The notes under the pieces: model-generated
The model's input: the letters and a program-made list of their open reading frames with translations, nothing else
Databases searched by the model: none
What the model was told of the DNA's origin: nothing
Program-made: the position numbers and the translations under genes
Assembly (NCBI GenBank): GCA_003175865.1
Contig: PSRF01000055.1
Coordinates: 1 to 9,428, forward strand
Length of the DNA: 9,428 bases
Direction: 5' to 3'
Source of the DNA: Blastocatellia bacterium
GTDB taxonomy: Bacteria; Acidobacteriota; Blastocatellia; Pyrinomonadales; Pyrinomonadaceae
Shown here: positions 1 to 7,900 of the stretch, in pieces
Position numbering within the stretch: the first letter of the stretch is position 1
Layout of the letters: every line of letters starts with the position of its first letter

Positions 1-547
1 TGACATCGCCACACAACCAGTAGGCAGGACTTGAATAGGAGTAGACCTCGTTTTGGTTTGCGAAGAAGACGTCATCGGTCCATGAGTGCACCATTGTCTT
101 CAATGCTGAATCGTCATTCGAGATCAACGGCGCAGCAAAATCGCGAAATCCTGCGGAATGACTCAAGAGGTTACCTGGCGTGGCTTGTGAAATCTTTGGA
201 CTTAATCCCTTGATGCGATTTCCGATTGGCTCGTCGAGTTTTATCCGGCCCTGTTCCGCTAGAGTCACAAGCGCAGCGGCAGTGAACATCTTTGTGGTGG
301 AACCAAGTCGAAACAACATCTCTGGTTGTAGGGATGCATTTGTCTCAACGTTCGCGACCCCAAATGCTTTTTGATGGACCACGCTGTCGCCGTTAATGAC
401 AGTGATTACACTGCCGGGTGTGTTCTTCTCTTTGAGCTCAGCGGGAATTGTGCGATCGAGTTCACTGAAATCTGGTTTCGCAAGTGCAGTGTGGGACAGT
501 GAACACAGGAACAGCAAAACGACCGAGCCGAGTGAGATGCGTTTCAT
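1..547 (-). CDS. Exported serine beta-lactamase-like hydrolase (class C / DD-peptidase fold), 3' end outside window
   Basis: The N-terminal 182 codons are present; the gene continues past the left edge. The ATG at 547-545 opens a clear Sec signal peptide (MKR, hydrophobic core, then ALA with predicted cleavage after residue 23), so the protein is exported. The mature part fits the beta-lactamase/transpeptidase-like family (Pfam Beta-lactamase, PF00144): an FRLGSTTKMFTA block with the SxxK nucleophile pair S83 and K86, the LLSHSAG block at 127-133 that usually reads LLTHTSG, and the second active-site block YSYSSPAYW at 169-177. In most relatives that block reads YSNxGY; here the Asn is Ser173. 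The KTG-type third motif would lie outside the window. Members include esterases, D-amino-acid peptidases and AmpC-like enzymes, so the substrate cannot be named. A purine-rich GAGAAAG about 5 nt upstream is a weak ribosome binding site. Family assignment is firm, function is not. Confidence 0.9.
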   Translation of the reverse strand, partial: MKRISLGSVVLLFLCSLSHTALAKPDFSELDRTIPAELKEKNTPGSVITVINGDSVVHQKAFGVANVETNASLQPEMLFRLGSTTKMFTAAALVTLAEQGRIKLDEPIGNRIKGLSPKISQATPGNLLSHSAGFRDFAAPLISNDDSALKTMVHSWTDDVFFANQNEVYSYSSPAYWLCGDV

Positions 548-675
548 TTGTTCTTTCTCGCAAGTGGGATGGCAATCTGTCTTATTACGCAGCTCTTCGC
601 CATCGAGTTATCTGGTCGTCTATCCGCAAAGCTGGAATCCTGATGAGTATTGAAAATTAAAACGGAGTGGTAGCC

Positions 676-713
676 GTCCACAGCTTACTCAGATGACAAG
701 GTAGTCTGTGGAC
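676..713 (-). terminator. Inverted repeat downstream of the exonuclease gene, possible terminator
   Basis: GTCCACAG (676-683) and CTGTGGAC (706-713) are a perfect 8-bp inverted repeat with a 22-nt spacer. It starts 18 bp beyond the stop codon of the minus-strand exonuclease. On the minus strand a TTTTAATTTT tract follows, but about 12 nt after the stem, which is too far for a textbook Rho-independent terminator. A smaller alternative pairing (ACGG/CCGT) sits directly against that T tract. The hairpin is visible; the terminator role is an inference from position. Confidence 0.3.
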
Positions 714-731
714 AGAGTTTACGCTGAATAC

Positions 732-1583
732 TCACAACACCTTTTCAGCGAGCTTCTCCACGAGCCTCGCAAGCTTAGTATCGTTGATTCTTTCCGCAAC
801 CGTGGGGAAGGCTGCAGTTGGACCACGCCAACGCAGTTCATCGACGTCGTCGAAAAGGGGAGGAGAGTGAGACGGCAGGGCTGCATCAATTCGCAAAGTA
901 GCGAGCTGTTTGAAGAGCAACACTAGATCGCGGTTCTCTTCCTTCAACGCAGTCGGGGGAAACTCCTCAAGATGTCCGTGACGGTTAATCAGCGTCGCGG
1001 CGGTCTTAGGTCCATACCCGGGAAGACCGGGGAAACCATCAGCAGAATCACCAACCAGGGCAAGATAATCAGGTATGAGCTTCGGGGCGACCCCAAACTT
1101 AGAAATCACTGCTTGTTCGTCGCGTATTTGATTGTTGCGTCGATCGATTTGCACGACGCGATCGTCGACGACACATTGCGCAAGATCTTTATCCGGAGTC
1201 CAGATACATACCTTATCCACTTGATCGTCGATTGCAGCGAGATGGGCGGCCGCCGCAAGTGCATCATCGGCTTCAAACTCCACCATGGCCCAAGTCGTAA
1301 TTCCCATGGCCATTAAAGCTTCTTCAAGTGGAGTGAATTGGGCTCGCAATGCTGGTTCGATTCCGGCTCCTGTTTTGTATCCAGGCCACAACTCGTTACG
1401 GAACGATTCAATGATGTGATCGGTGGCAACGCCCATGTGTGTAGCTCCCTCGTCAATCATTTTCACGATCATGCGAAGGAGGGCACTGACAGCTCCAAAG
1501 GGCGGATCAGTCTTGCGAAACCGTCGAATGCCGTAGAAGTGACGAAAGAGTTCGTAAGTGCCGTCGATAAGATGAACGATCAT
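732..1583 (-). CDS. Stand-alone 5'-3' exonuclease / flap endonuclease (PolI N-terminal domain type)
   Basis: This 283-residue protein corresponds to the 5'-nuclease domain of DNA polymerase I without a polymerase, similar in size to E. coli Xni. Such enzymes remove RNA primers or flaps during repair and replication. The metal-binding acidic set appears complete: D7 in LIDGTYELFR, D55 in VATDH, E104/D106/D107 in FEADDA, D131/D133 in TPDKDLAQ, and D179/D182 in GDSADGFPG. The helical-arch YK pair (69-70) follows FRNELW. The helix-hairpin-helix DNA-binding segment GLPGYGPKTA is at 186-195. I chose the ATG at 1583 because the family begins a few residues before the first catalytic Asp (MIVHLIDG). 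An upstream in-frame ATG at 1634 would add 17 residues (rich in Asn, Gln and Ser) with no domain content. Neither start has a convincing Shine-Dalgarno. It may share the divergent intergenic region with the efflux genes but has no functional link to them. Confidence 0.93.
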   Translation of the reverse strand: MIVHLIDGTYELFRHFYGIRRFRKTDPPFGAVSALLRMIVKMIDEGATHMGVATDHIIESFRNELWPGYKTGAGIEPALRAQFTPLEEALMAMGITTWAMVEFEADDALAAAAHLAAIDDQVDKVCIWTPDKDLAQCVVDDRVVQIDRRNNQIRDEQAVISKFGVAPKLIPDYLALVGDSADGFPGLPGYGPKTAATLINRHGHLEEFPPTALKEENRDLVLLFKQLATLRIDAALPSHSPPLFDDVDELRWRGPTAAFPTVAERINDTKLARLVEKLAEKVL

Positions 1584-1672
1584 GGGAGATTGTGATTGCT
1601 GATTGCCGTTTAGTGGATTAAGGCTGTCAATCATACAGGCGGCTATCCAGAACGGCTACGGTGTAAAAGGTA

Positions 1673-1689
1673 ATTTGAACGATTTGAAC
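1673..1689. repeat. Short tandem direct repeat ATTTGAAC in the divergent intergenic region
   Basis: ATTTGAAC occurs at 1673-1680 and again at 1682-1689, a 9-nt period. It lies in the roughly 220-bp gap between the minus-strand exonuclease and the plus-strand leader gene of the efflux operon. A second short pair, CGGCTA at 1640-1645 and 1653-1658, lies nearby. Such repeats could be operator half-sites for a regulator of the divergent genes, but they are short enough to arise by chance. No convincing sigma-70 promoter was seen on either strand in this gap. Confidence 0.25.
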
Positions 1690-1801
1690 CGACGCACTCC
1701 CTCAGTGGCTTCTGTTGGCTAGCGAAAATCGGGCCCGTGAAATATCATGTGGCCCAGTCCAAGGCAGAAAGCGGTCGGTTGATAAGGCAAACTTTAAGCT
1801 G

Positions 1802-2161
1802 GTGATCACTCTCTCACAAAAGAAGTTCAGGGCTTTGCTCGTTTACCCGTTGCTCCTGATGATCTCCTACGGGGCACTCGTGGAGACCGTGCATAGCCAC
1901 GGGCTTCATCAACCTGGACAACCGGGTGTAGTTGCTCTCAACGACACAGGACAGTCTGATTCCTCAACAGGTGGCTATAACCATCAGCGTGATTGTTCCA
2001 TGTGTCAGTTTCAACGTCAGCTTGTGGACTGCCTTACCCAGACGACACTTCTCACGCACACTTCTCTTATTGAAGTCGCTCTTGCTTCACCACTTGTAGT
2101 TTCCTACAGATCAACTTCAACCCATAGCTGCTCAGGTCGCGCACCACCACAAAACGTCTAA
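1802..2161 (+). CDS. Small membrane-anchored His/Cys-rich protein leading the efflux operon (resembles DUF2946-type leaders)
   Basis: I do not recognise this as a named family with certainty. From the GTG at 1802 it is 119 residues: a KKFR basic start, a hydrophobic stretch at about 11-29 (ALLVYPLLLMISYGALVET) that would be a signal peptide or anchor, then a periplasmic tail rich in possible metal ligands: HSHGLH (31-36), HQRDCSMCQF (61-70, HxxxCxxC), C77, H86, H108 and C110. The C-terminal GRAPPQ resembles the RAPP/RGPP ending I recall for DUF2946 proteins, which often precede metal-efflux genes. An in-frame TTG at 1715 would add 29 polar residues in front of the signal sequence and seems less likely; neither start has a good ribosome binding site. 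It lies 149 bp upstream of the outer-membrane factor in the same orientation. A role in binding or sensing metal for the pump is an inference from composition and position. Confidence 0.65.
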   Translation: MITLSQKKFRALLVYPLLLMISYGALVETVHSHGLHQPGQPGVVALNDTGQSDSSTGGYNHQRDCSMCQFQRQLVDCLTQTTLLTHTSLIEVALASPLVVSYRSTSTHSCSGRAPPQNV

Positions 2162-2245
2162 CCAAGCCGGCGGTTTAGTTCACCTTTTCCGTCTCAATAA
2201 TCAAGTAGGCAGTATTCGCAGTCTCTGCGGCTTGACTGATCGTGA

Positions 2246-2271
2246 CCACCAATGTCCTCCACATCTGGTGG
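2246..2271 (+). promoter_or_regulatory. Leader hairpin upstream of the outer-membrane factor, with an anti-Shine-Dalgarno-like loop
   Basis: CCACCAATG (2246-2254) pairs with CAT-C-TGGTGG (2262-2271), giving nine pairs with one bulged C and a 7-nt loop TCCTCCA. The loop contains CCTCC, which could pair, with one bulge, to the TGTGAGG at 2297-2303 that includes the ribosome binding site of the next gene. This makes a translational-control element possible. The pairing is visible; regulation is speculative, and a chance hairpin is a fair alternative. Confidence 0.3.
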
Positions 2272-2310
2272 CCCATGACAACTGAATAGGTATGAATGTG
2301 AGGTGCAGGA

Positions 2311-3678
2311 ATGTTCCAGCGCGCTAACTGTTATGTTGGCACACATCGGAGCCATGCTAATAGCGTATGGCCGACAGGTTTTACGGTTTTTCTTTTCTTA
2401 ATTGTGTGCGCGCCGCAAGTCTTGGCTCAGCAAGCGGTGTCTTCTCGAAAGGTGGTCTCGCCGCTTCCACAAGTTCAAGACCAGAACACGACCCCGCCTA
2501 AACGCCTTATTACGCTGACGGACGCGCTTCAGATCTTTATGCAGAAGAATCTGCAGTTGATTGCGGCGCGTTATGACATCGATACCGCAGAGGCCGAGAA
2601 GTTAACGGCACGACTAAAGCCGAACCCTCAGTTTTCGTTCGGTCTCTCAGACCTGCCGATTAACCTCAGTGGTCCACTGGTTACCGGGCAAACCTACGAC
2701 TACGGCATCTCGCAAGCGTTTGAGTTGGGGGGCAAGCGAAACAAGCGTATCGATGTTGCAAATGCCAACGCCGATGTCGCACGTGGCCAATTTGAAATGA
2801 CCGTGTGGCAACTCACGAATGATCTGAAAAAGAAGTTCTATACAGTCTTGCTCACGAAAGCTGTGTTAGATCTAACGCTCGAAAACCAGAAGACATTCGA
2901 CGAAACTCTCAAGCACACCGCAGAACTGGTCCAGCTTGGTGAAGTGTCCGGACTCGATTTGACCAGGCTTGAAGTCGAAAAACTCAAGTTTGATACCGAC
3001 GTCGCCAACTCGCAACGTGATTACGAAGTCGCACTTCGTGATCTGCGAGTAACACTTGGCGGTGACTATCGATTGATGGAAATCGAAGTTGCCGGCACTC
3101 TCGATTACGAGCGTTATGATTTTTCGCTAACTGATCTCCGCGACAAGTCTCTGGCGGCCCGTCCGGATCTCAAAGCGGCGAAACTTGCAGAGAGTGCCGC
3201 GGATGCCTCAATCCGTTTACAAAATGCGCTTCGCATTCCTGATCTCAATCTCGGTGCCGGCATCGAACAAGTACCGACTGGCACCAGCAGTTTCACATTT
3301 GGCGCCGGGTTTGCCATCCCCATTCACGACCGGAATCAAGGTGAACGAGCGAAGGCCCTCATTGAGAAACAGAAGGCACAAAACCAGGAACAACAAGTAA
3401 CCAATCAGATCTTGAGCGATGTCGATAAAGCGCTGGTTGCTTTTAACATGCAGAAGCGCCGGGTTGAGCTCTATCGCACTGGCGTGTTAGCCAAGGCAAA
3501 CGACATTCAGAACCTAACTGAAGTTGCGCTTCGTGCTGGAGAGAGTTCGATACTGGATCTACTTGATGCGATCCGCACTCGCCGCGACACACTCACAAGT
3601 TATTACCAAACACTTTTTGATTACCAGATGTCGTTGCTCGATCTCGAGCTTGCGACCGCAACGCCGCTTCAGAAGTAA
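2311..3678 (+). CDS. TolC-family outer-membrane efflux protein (CzcC-like)
   Basis: At 455 residues this is the outer-membrane channel of the tripartite pump; trimers of such proteins form a barrel plus a periplasmic alpha-helical tunnel. The signal peptide has a long basic n-region, a hydrophobic core at about 24-34 and a probable cleavage after VLA (residue 39). Two internally repeated outer-membrane-efflux units follow. The first has ITLTDALQIFMQKNLQL (67-83), RLKPNPQFSFG (101-111), the GISQAFELGGKRNKRI stretch (132-147) and long helices to about 250. The second has LAARPDLKAAKL (281-292), the strand region GAGFAIPIHDRNQGE (331-345) and the typical end AGESSILDLLDAIRTRRD (409-426). The PxPHDRN/GE-type segment and the LDLLDA helix are characteristic of CzcC-like members. 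GAGG at 2300-2303, 7 nt from the ATG, is a good ribosome binding site. The adaptor gene starts 26 bp after the stop. Confidence 0.93.
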   Translation: MFQRANCYVGTHRSHANSVWPTGFTVFLFLIVCAPQVLAQQAVSSRKVVSPLPQVQDQNTTPPKRLITLTDALQIFMQKNLQLIAARYDIDTAEAEKLTARLKPNPQFSFGLSDLPINLSGPLVTGQTYDYGISQAFELGGKRNKRIDVANANADVARGQFEMTVWQLTNDLKKKFYTVLLTKAVLDLTLENQKTFDETLKHTAELVQLGEVSGLDLTRLEVEKLKFDTDVANSQRDYEVALRDLRVTLGGDYRLMEIEVAGTLDYERYDFSLTDLRDKSLAARPDLKAAKLAESAADASIRLQNALRIPDLNLGAGIEQVPTGTSSFTFGAGFAIPIHDRNQGERAKALIEKQKAQNQEQQVTNQILSDVDKALVAFNMQKRRVELYRTGVLAKANDIQNLTEVALRAGESSILDLLDAIRTRRDTLTSYYQTLFDYQMSLLDLELATATPLQK

Positions 3679-3704
3679 CGAGCTGCGTGAAAGGAAAGTC
3701 CCAT

Positions 3705-4904
3705 ATGTTAGAACAGAGAAGAGTGCTACTGCTCGTGATTGTTTCATTCGCTATGGTTGGTTGGGCCTGCAGTGCATCCAAACCCCCGACGACCCAGTCG
3801 GCATCAACCGCTACTACCCAGCAGCAACCAGCTAACCAGTCTATTGAGACCGAGATAGTAAATCCGCAGACAATCACAGGCGCGATTAATGCAACTGGAA
3901 AAATTCTCGTTCCTGAAGATCGAATGGCCGTAATAGGTCCAGTCAACGAGGGACGGCTGGTTCGACTCTACGCAGGACAAGGAAGCCACGTGAGGAAGGG
4001 CCAGAAGTTAGCAGACCTTGAATCGGCGGACATCGACCAGGCCGAGGCTGACTATCTCAAGGCTCTTGCTGACGCCGAGAACGCGCGGCGCACCACTGCG
4101 GCAGAAGTGAAGTTGGCCCAGGAGACTTACGATCGCACGAAGGCGCTCTACGAAAAGACGATCGTCCCAGGAAAGAATCTTCAGTCTGCTGAGCACGATC
4201 TTGATGTAGCAAAGGCCAACGCCGAGAGCTCGCTGGCTCAAACAAAAGCCGCATTAACTGCGGCACGTCGACGCTTGTTGATTCTTGGGATGAAAGACGC
4301 GGACATTGATGGGCTCATTAAACGACCCAACCTCACGGCTACCTTTTCATTGAACTCTCCGATCGACGGCATCGTCGTCGAACGGAATGCAACGATTGGC
4401 GCCACAGTCGGAACTGACGCGAATGTCTTCAAGATTATCGATATCTCGCGCGTGTGGATCGATGCGAACGTTTTCGAAAAAGACCTTGAACGAGTGCGAA
4501 ATGGTCAACCAGTAAAGCTGACCGTGCCTGCATTTCCCGGAACAACGTTCTCAGGAAGAGTCATTTATGTTTCTACCGTTGTCGATCCTGACACGCGCAG
4601 CGTCAAGGTCCGCACCGAGGTTCCCAATCCCGATGGCCGTCTCAAACCCGATATGTTCGCTAACGTCGAAATCGTAACAGAGATGAATCGTACTGCGATC
4701 TCGGTTCCGGAATCAGCGGTGTTGGACGACGGTGGCAAGTCAATTGTTTTCGTTGCCGAGAACAATGGCTATGAAAAACGTGTGGTGACGGCCGGGATAC
4801 GTGGCAACAATCGCGTCGAAATTGTTGATGGATTACGCGCTGGTGATCACGTCGTGACAAAAGGGAATTACTTGCTACTTCAGAAGAGCAAGGGCAACGG
4901 TTGA
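3705..4904 (+). CDS. RND efflux periplasmic adaptor, membrane-fusion protein (CzcB-like), probable lipoprotein
   Basis: This 399-residue adaptor should bridge the inner-membrane permease and the outer-membrane channel. The N-terminus MLEQRRVLLLVIVSFAMVGWAC looks like a lipoprotein signal with Cys22 as the lipidated residue, although the lipobox (GWAC) lacks the usual Leu at -3. A Thr/Gln/Pro-rich linker follows. The first half of the biotinyl-lipoyl-like domain is at about 65-105 (VNEGRLVRLYAGQGSHVRKGQKL), the coiled-coil hairpin at about 108-190 (alternating Ala, Lys, Glu), and the second lipoyl half at about 215-245 (NSPIDGIVVERNATIGATVG). Beta-barrel and membrane-proximal domains fill the rest (VDPDTRSVKVR, LKPDMFANVEI, ISVPESAVLDDG). 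It lacks the His-rich N-terminal metal-binding extension of classical CzcB. I chose the ATG at 3705, which has AAGGA 9 nt upstream (3691-3695); an in-frame GTG at 3687 would place that site inside the gene. Confidence 0.92.
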   Translation: MLEQRRVLLLVIVSFAMVGWACSASKPPTTQSASTATTQQQPANQSIETEIVNPQTITGAINATGKILVPEDRMAVIGPVNEGRLVRLYAGQGSHVRKGQKLADLESADIDQAEADYLKALADAENARRTTAAEVKLAQETYDRTKALYEKTIVPGKNLQSAEHDLDVAKANAESSLAQTKAALTAARRRLLILGMKDADIDGLIKRPNLTATFSLNSPIDGIVVERNATIGATVGTDANVFKIIDISRVWIDANVFEKDLERVRNGQPVKLTVPAFPGTTFSGRVIYVSTVVDPDTRSVKVRTEVPNPDGRLKPDMFANVEIVTEMNRTAISVPESAVLDDGGKSIVFVAENNGYEKRVVTAGIRGNNRVEIVDGLRAGDHVVTKGNYLLLQKSKGNG

Positions 4905-4914
4905 GGTCAAGAAT

Positions 4915-7900
4915 ATGACTGACAACTTCATCGCGTTTTTCTATCGCGAGCGTTTACTCGTCGCGGTAGTGTCTCTACTGATTGTTGCCGGCGGCATACT
5001 GGCGCTTCAGCGATTGAATGTCGACGCTTTTCCCGATGTGACTCCCGTTCAAGTCGAGATTGATACGGAAGCCGAAGGACTCGCGCCGCAAGAGGTCGAA
5101 CAACTCATCACGTTTCCAATCGAAAACGAGATGAATGGAATCGCTGGAGTGTCGCGCGTCGAGTCTGAATCTAAGTTCGGTCTCTCGGTAGTTACTGTTT
5201 TCTTTACCGACGACACTGACATCTATTTTGCTCGCCAACAGGTCTTCGAACGACTCGGTACTGCAAAAGAACACATTCCTGCCGGGTTCGAACCGGAGAT
5301 GGGTCCAATCACAACCGGAACAGGTCAGATTTATCTCTATCAGATTGTTGGCAAGGGGAAGAGCAATCAAGAACTACGCACGATTCAAGACTGGGTGGTG
5401 AAACTACAACTTCGAACTGTGCCCGGCGTTGCCGACGTGCTGAGTTTCGGTGGTGATGTCAAGCAGTATCAAGTCATCGTAGACCAGCAGGCGCTCGTTA
5501 ATTACAACATCACTCTGAAAGCACTTTTCGACGCCATCCAGGCGAACAACCAAAACACCGGCGCCAACTTCATTGAGCATGGCGATGAGCAATACGTCGT
5601 GCGTGGCCTTGGACTCGTTAAAGATATCGAAGACATCAAGAACATCGTGCTCGATTCTCGAAGCGGTTCGCCTATACGAGTGAGTGATGTGGCGACGGTG
5701 GTAGTCGGCAACGAGATACGGCAAGGTGCTGTTACCAAAAATGGACAAGGCGAAGTTGTCACAGGAATAGTTCTGAAACGAATTAATGAAAACACCAAGC
5801 AGGTCATTGAACGTCTCAAAGAGAAAGTGGCGGAAATCAATAAGGCACTTCCCGAAGGCGTGACTGTTGTTGATTTTTACGATCAGGCTGAACTTGTTGA
5901 CAACAGCGTGCACACGGTTGTCGAGTCACTGATCGAAGGTGAGTTGCTGGTTTTGGTGATTCTGATTCTGCTGCTCGGCGATTTCCGGAGTTCTTTGATC
6001 ACATCAGCGGCGATTCCGTTCTGCATGCTCGTCGCTTTCATTCTGATGTGGTACTCGGGAGTCTCCGCAAACCTCACTTCGTTGGGTGGTCTGGCGATCA
6101 GTATCGGAATGATGGTGGACGCGACGGTCGTGATGGTTGAAAACATCTATCGCCACCTCGAAGAACACCGTGAGCACTCAATGCAAGCAGCCATTCTCGT
6201 AGCTGCTCAGGAAATTGGACGCCCGATGTTCTTTGCCATCTTGATTGTAATTGCTGTTTTTCTACCGGTATTTACGCTGCAAGGAATCGAAGGCAAGTTG
6301 TTTAAGCCGCTCGCCTACGCTGTGACATTTTCTATGATTGGCTCGATGCTCATGGCGTTGTGCATTGCTCCGATGCTCTGTGCCCTATGGCTTCGTCTAA
6401 AGAAAGGCGAAGTGCGCACAAATCCAATCATTGGTTTCGTCAAGCGTATCTACATTCCCATTCTCAATTGGGCAATCGCGCACCGTTACCTTACGTTGGC
6501 GATTGCCTGCGGGTTGATCGTTTGGAGCGTTGCGGATGTCTACATACTTGGCAGCGAGTTCCTACCCACAATCGATGAAGGCAACATGCTTGTGCGTGCG
6601 ACCATGCCTGCCAGTATCTCACTATCGCGTGCGATTGAAATTTCGGCCCAGATCGAGAAAACGCTTCGTGAGTTCCCCGAAGTTGAAACAGTGGTTGCTA
6701 AGATCGGACGCGCTGAATTGGGAGGCGATCCTGAAAGCGTCAGTAATGACGAGATATATGTACGTCTGAAACCCAAGAAACAATGGACGACCGCGAAGAC
6801 AAAGGATGAACTGGTCGACGCGATGCGTCATCGTGTCGAAGGTTTTCCGGGTGTCCAGTTTAACTTTTCTCAGGTCATACAGACGCGTAACGATGAGTTG
6901 ATCTCAGGTATTAACGCGCAGATCGCTGTCAAAATTTTTGGCGAAGACCAGGACACATTGCGGCACGTTGCGGATCAGGTTAAAGACGCGATGTCGCACG
7001 TTCGAGGCGTTGAGGATCTTGCCGTCGAACAAGTCGCCGGTGAGGAGCACCTGGAAGTCGATGTCGACCGCGACAAAATCGCTCGTTACGGTTTGAATAT
7101 TTCGGACGTACTCGAAGTGACAAAGATCGCGATCGGAGGTGACGAAGCGACTGATGTTTTGGAAGGTCAGCGTCACTTTGCGATCTTTGTGCGGTTGAAA
7201 GAGGATTACCGTAATCAAGTAGAAAAACTCGCTGATATCCTGATTGCAGCACCAGTCGGTGGGCGAATTCCACTCGGGCAGCTTGCCACGTTTCGATTGT
7301 CGAGTGGTGACGCGGTTGTCAGTCGTGAAAATTCTTTGCGTCGAGTAGTAGTGATGTGCAATGTGAATGGTCGCGACATCGGCGGCTTTGTTCACGATGC
7401 CCAACAAGTTGTTGCGTCCCAGGTAAAGATGCCGCCGGGTTACTTCATCACGTGGGGAGGACAGTTCGAGAATCAACAAAAAGCAGTGCGACGTCTGTTG
7501 ATTGCGATACCTATCTCACTCCTGCTTGTGTTTGTGTTGATCTATTCGTGCTTTAACTCACTTAGAAACACACTCACGATCATCTTTAACATACCTATTG
7601 CCCTGGTTGGCAGTACGTTCTTCCTTCTTATCTCGGGATTTCCATTGAGTGTTCCCGCGATCGTTGGCTTCATTGCTGTGTTTGGTGTGGCAGTACAAAA
7701 TGGAATGGTCATGGTTTCTTACATCAACAAGCTGCGCGGGCTTGGGATGGATCTTCGCGAAGCGGTCATGACGGGTGCGAGTACACGCCTGAGAGCGGAG
7801 TTGTTGAGTGCACTGATTGGAAGCATAAGTTTGCTGCCCTTCATTGTTTCCTCGGGCACGGGAGCTGAAATAGAAAAGCCGCTGGCCATCGTTGTGGTAG

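Noticed and set aside
972..1316. 114-codon plus-strand frame opposite the exonuclease
   Set aside because: The minus-strand exonuclease has a complete catalytic motif set; the plus-strand translation has none.
1715..1801. TTG start at 1715 for the small His/Cys-rich protein
   Set aside because: It puts 29 polar residues before a typical basic-plus-hydrophobic signal sequence and has no ribosome binding site. The GTG at 1802 gives a sensible exported protein, although it also lacks a strong site.
1817..1827. CAAAAGAAGTT also present at the left end of the long inverted repeat (8193-8203)
   Set aside because: A shared 11-mer is expected by chance several times in a window this size, and the match does not extend.
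2292..2327. Short upstream ORF overlapping the start of the outer-membrane factor gene
   Set aside because: It has 11 codons, is out of frame and has no clear ribosome site at proper spacing; it is most likely a chance frame.
5404..5913. 169-codon minus-strand open frame inside the permease gene
   Set aside because: It is a shadow of the conserved coding strand, with no family features in its translation.
6904..7479. 191-codon open frame on the minus strand inside the permease gene
   Set aside because: It is fully antisense to a well-conserved porter domain, its translation has no recognisable domain, and it has no ribosome binding site or neighbours on that strand.
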